Under the pieces are notes generated by a model that was not told the origin of the DNA, searched no databases, and saw nothing but the letters and a program-made list of their open reading frames with translations. DNA of 35,487 nt from Candidatus Thioglobus sp. (GTDB lineage: Bacteria > Pseudomonadota > Gammaproteobacteria > PS1 > Pseudothioglobaceae), in assembly GCA_008364125.1 (NCBI GenBank), contig VSKZ01000004.1:1-35487 (forward strand), in the 5' to 3' direction. The position numbers and the translations under genes are program-made. Within the stretch, counting starts at the first letter, position 1. Every line of letters starts with the position of its first letter. This document shows positions 34,802 to 35,487 of the stretch, piece by piece.

Positions 34802-35487
34802 ATGGCAGAAATAAGAAATAATTGGACATTATCAGAGGTTGAGGCATTATTTGCCTTGCCTTTTAACGACTTGCTATTTCAAGCGCACACGGTGCATAGA
34901 GAGTATTTTGAGCCCAATTCTGTGCAAGTCAGCTCGCTGCTGAATATCAAAACCGGCGCCTGTCCAGAAGATTGCTCCTATTGCTCTCAAAGCTCCAAAT
35001 ACGATACTGGCTTAGAGCGCGAAAAATTGATGGAAATTGAGCAAGTGCTTGAACAAGCAAAAGCCGCGCAAGACCAAGGCGCAACCCGTTTTTGTATGGG
35101 CGCTGCGTGGCGTAATCCGACTGACAAAAGTTTAGATAAAGTAATTCCGATGATTCAAGGCGTCAAGAAGATGGGTATGGAAACTTGCGTTACTCTGGGG
35201 ATGCTCACGCAAAATCAGGCGCATACGCTGAAAGAAGCAGGTTTGGATTATTACAATCACAACATCGACACTTCCGAGGAAAATTACGCAAATGTAATCA
35301 GCACTCGCACTTTTGCCGACCGTTTGGACACTTTGCAATCAGTGCAAAACGCCGATATAAATGTATGCAGCGGCGGTATTTTAGGCTTGGGCGAGGAGCA
35401 AACCGACAGGGCATCAATGTTGCGCTCACTTGCCAATTTAGAAAAACACCCAGACAGCGTGCCAATCAATCTTTTAGTGCCAATCCC
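34802..35487 (+). CDS. bioB: Biotin synthase (3' part beyond window)
   Basis: Radical SAM enzyme inserting sulfur into dethiobiotin. The frame is open from ATG 34802 to the end of the window (228 codons). It has the radical SAM motif C54, C58 and C61 ([13 protein letters not shown]) and the [2Fe-2S] ligands C98, C129 and C189, which line up with E. coli C97, C128 and C188; the last ligand Arg lies beyond the window. Other motifs are YYNHNIDTS and GGILGLGE. No SD is clear before the ATG, and the glnA terminator lies just upstream. Confidence 0.97.
   Translation, partial: MAEIRNNWTLSEVEALFALPFNDLLFQAHTVHREYFEPNSVQVSSLLNIKTGACPEDCSYCSQSSKYDTGLEREKLMEIEQVLEQAKAAQDQGATRFCMGAAWRNPTDKSLDKVIPMIQGVKKMGMETCVTLGMLTQNQAHTLKEAGLDYYNHNIDTSEENYANVISTRTFADRLDTLQSVQNADINVCSGGILGLGEEQTDRASMLRSLANLEKHPDSVPINLLVPI

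Overview
This window looks like core chromosome from a compact, AT-rich gammaproteobacterium. The protein content resembles sulfur-oxidising lineages of the SUP05/Thioglobus and bathymodiolin-symbiont type. That placement is inferred from how the proteins read (HscA/Fdx, RatA, RluE, XerC, SpoT, GlnA are all gammaproteobacterial in style), from the low GC and from the very tight packing. No marker gene such as 16S rRNA is present to settle it. I see no phage, transposase, CRISPR array or origin.

Layout. 1-2451: end of an isc operon for iron-sulfur cluster assembly (hscB end, a broken 49-codon gene, hscA, fdx). 2462-3764 (minus): a small unknown gene and mrp, divergent from metG (3845-5842), followed by tRNA-Ser(GGA). 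6085-8683 (minus): leuC-leuD-ruvA with overlapping genes. 8737-10930: an amidotransferase of the asparagine synthetase family that reads like the N-acetylglutaminylglutamine type, overlapping rnhA. 11015-14072: five consecutive genes whose products all carry an export signal, namely a small acidic Cys-containing protein, two tandem rhodanese-like paralogues (one soluble, one lipoprotein), a Sel1-repeat protein and a DUF3530 protein. This is the least described part of the window. 14058-15805 (minus): a DUF455 ferritin-like protein, an RluE-type pseudouridine synthase and ratA, overlapping one another and divergent from smpB with one base between the start codons.

16314-19231: hup with a consensus promoter and a terminator, then rlmN, a small single-pass membrane protein and ispG. 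19228-21515 (minus): a DUF2062 protein and dxs, so both the first (Dxs) and a late (IspG) step of the MEP isoprenoid pathway lie here, convergently. 21606-24008: trhO, a methyltransferase, grxD and a HIT protein. 24065-26496 (minus): bamD, an MFS transporter and ssb. 26593-28722 spoT; 28779-30629 (minus) htpG; 30693-33235 xerC-tsaC-hemF-tusA, a run of overlapping genes; 33319-34734 glnA with its own terminator; 34802 to the end, the first two thirds of bioB.

Most genes are housekeeping. Themes shared by several genes are Fe-S biology (HscA, Fdx, Mrp, GrxD, LeuCD, IspG, RlmN, BioB), sulfur handling (TusA, TrhO, two rhodaneses), and RNA modification or translation quality control (RlmN, RluE, TrhO, TsaC, SmpB, RatA). 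Longest non-coding gaps are about 160 bp (before hup) and 120 bp (after the tRNA); no gap exceeds 300 bp. Several starts were moved from the longest open frame to an internal ATG where family alignment, a Shine-Dalgarno (SD) sequence or an ATGA overlap supports it.
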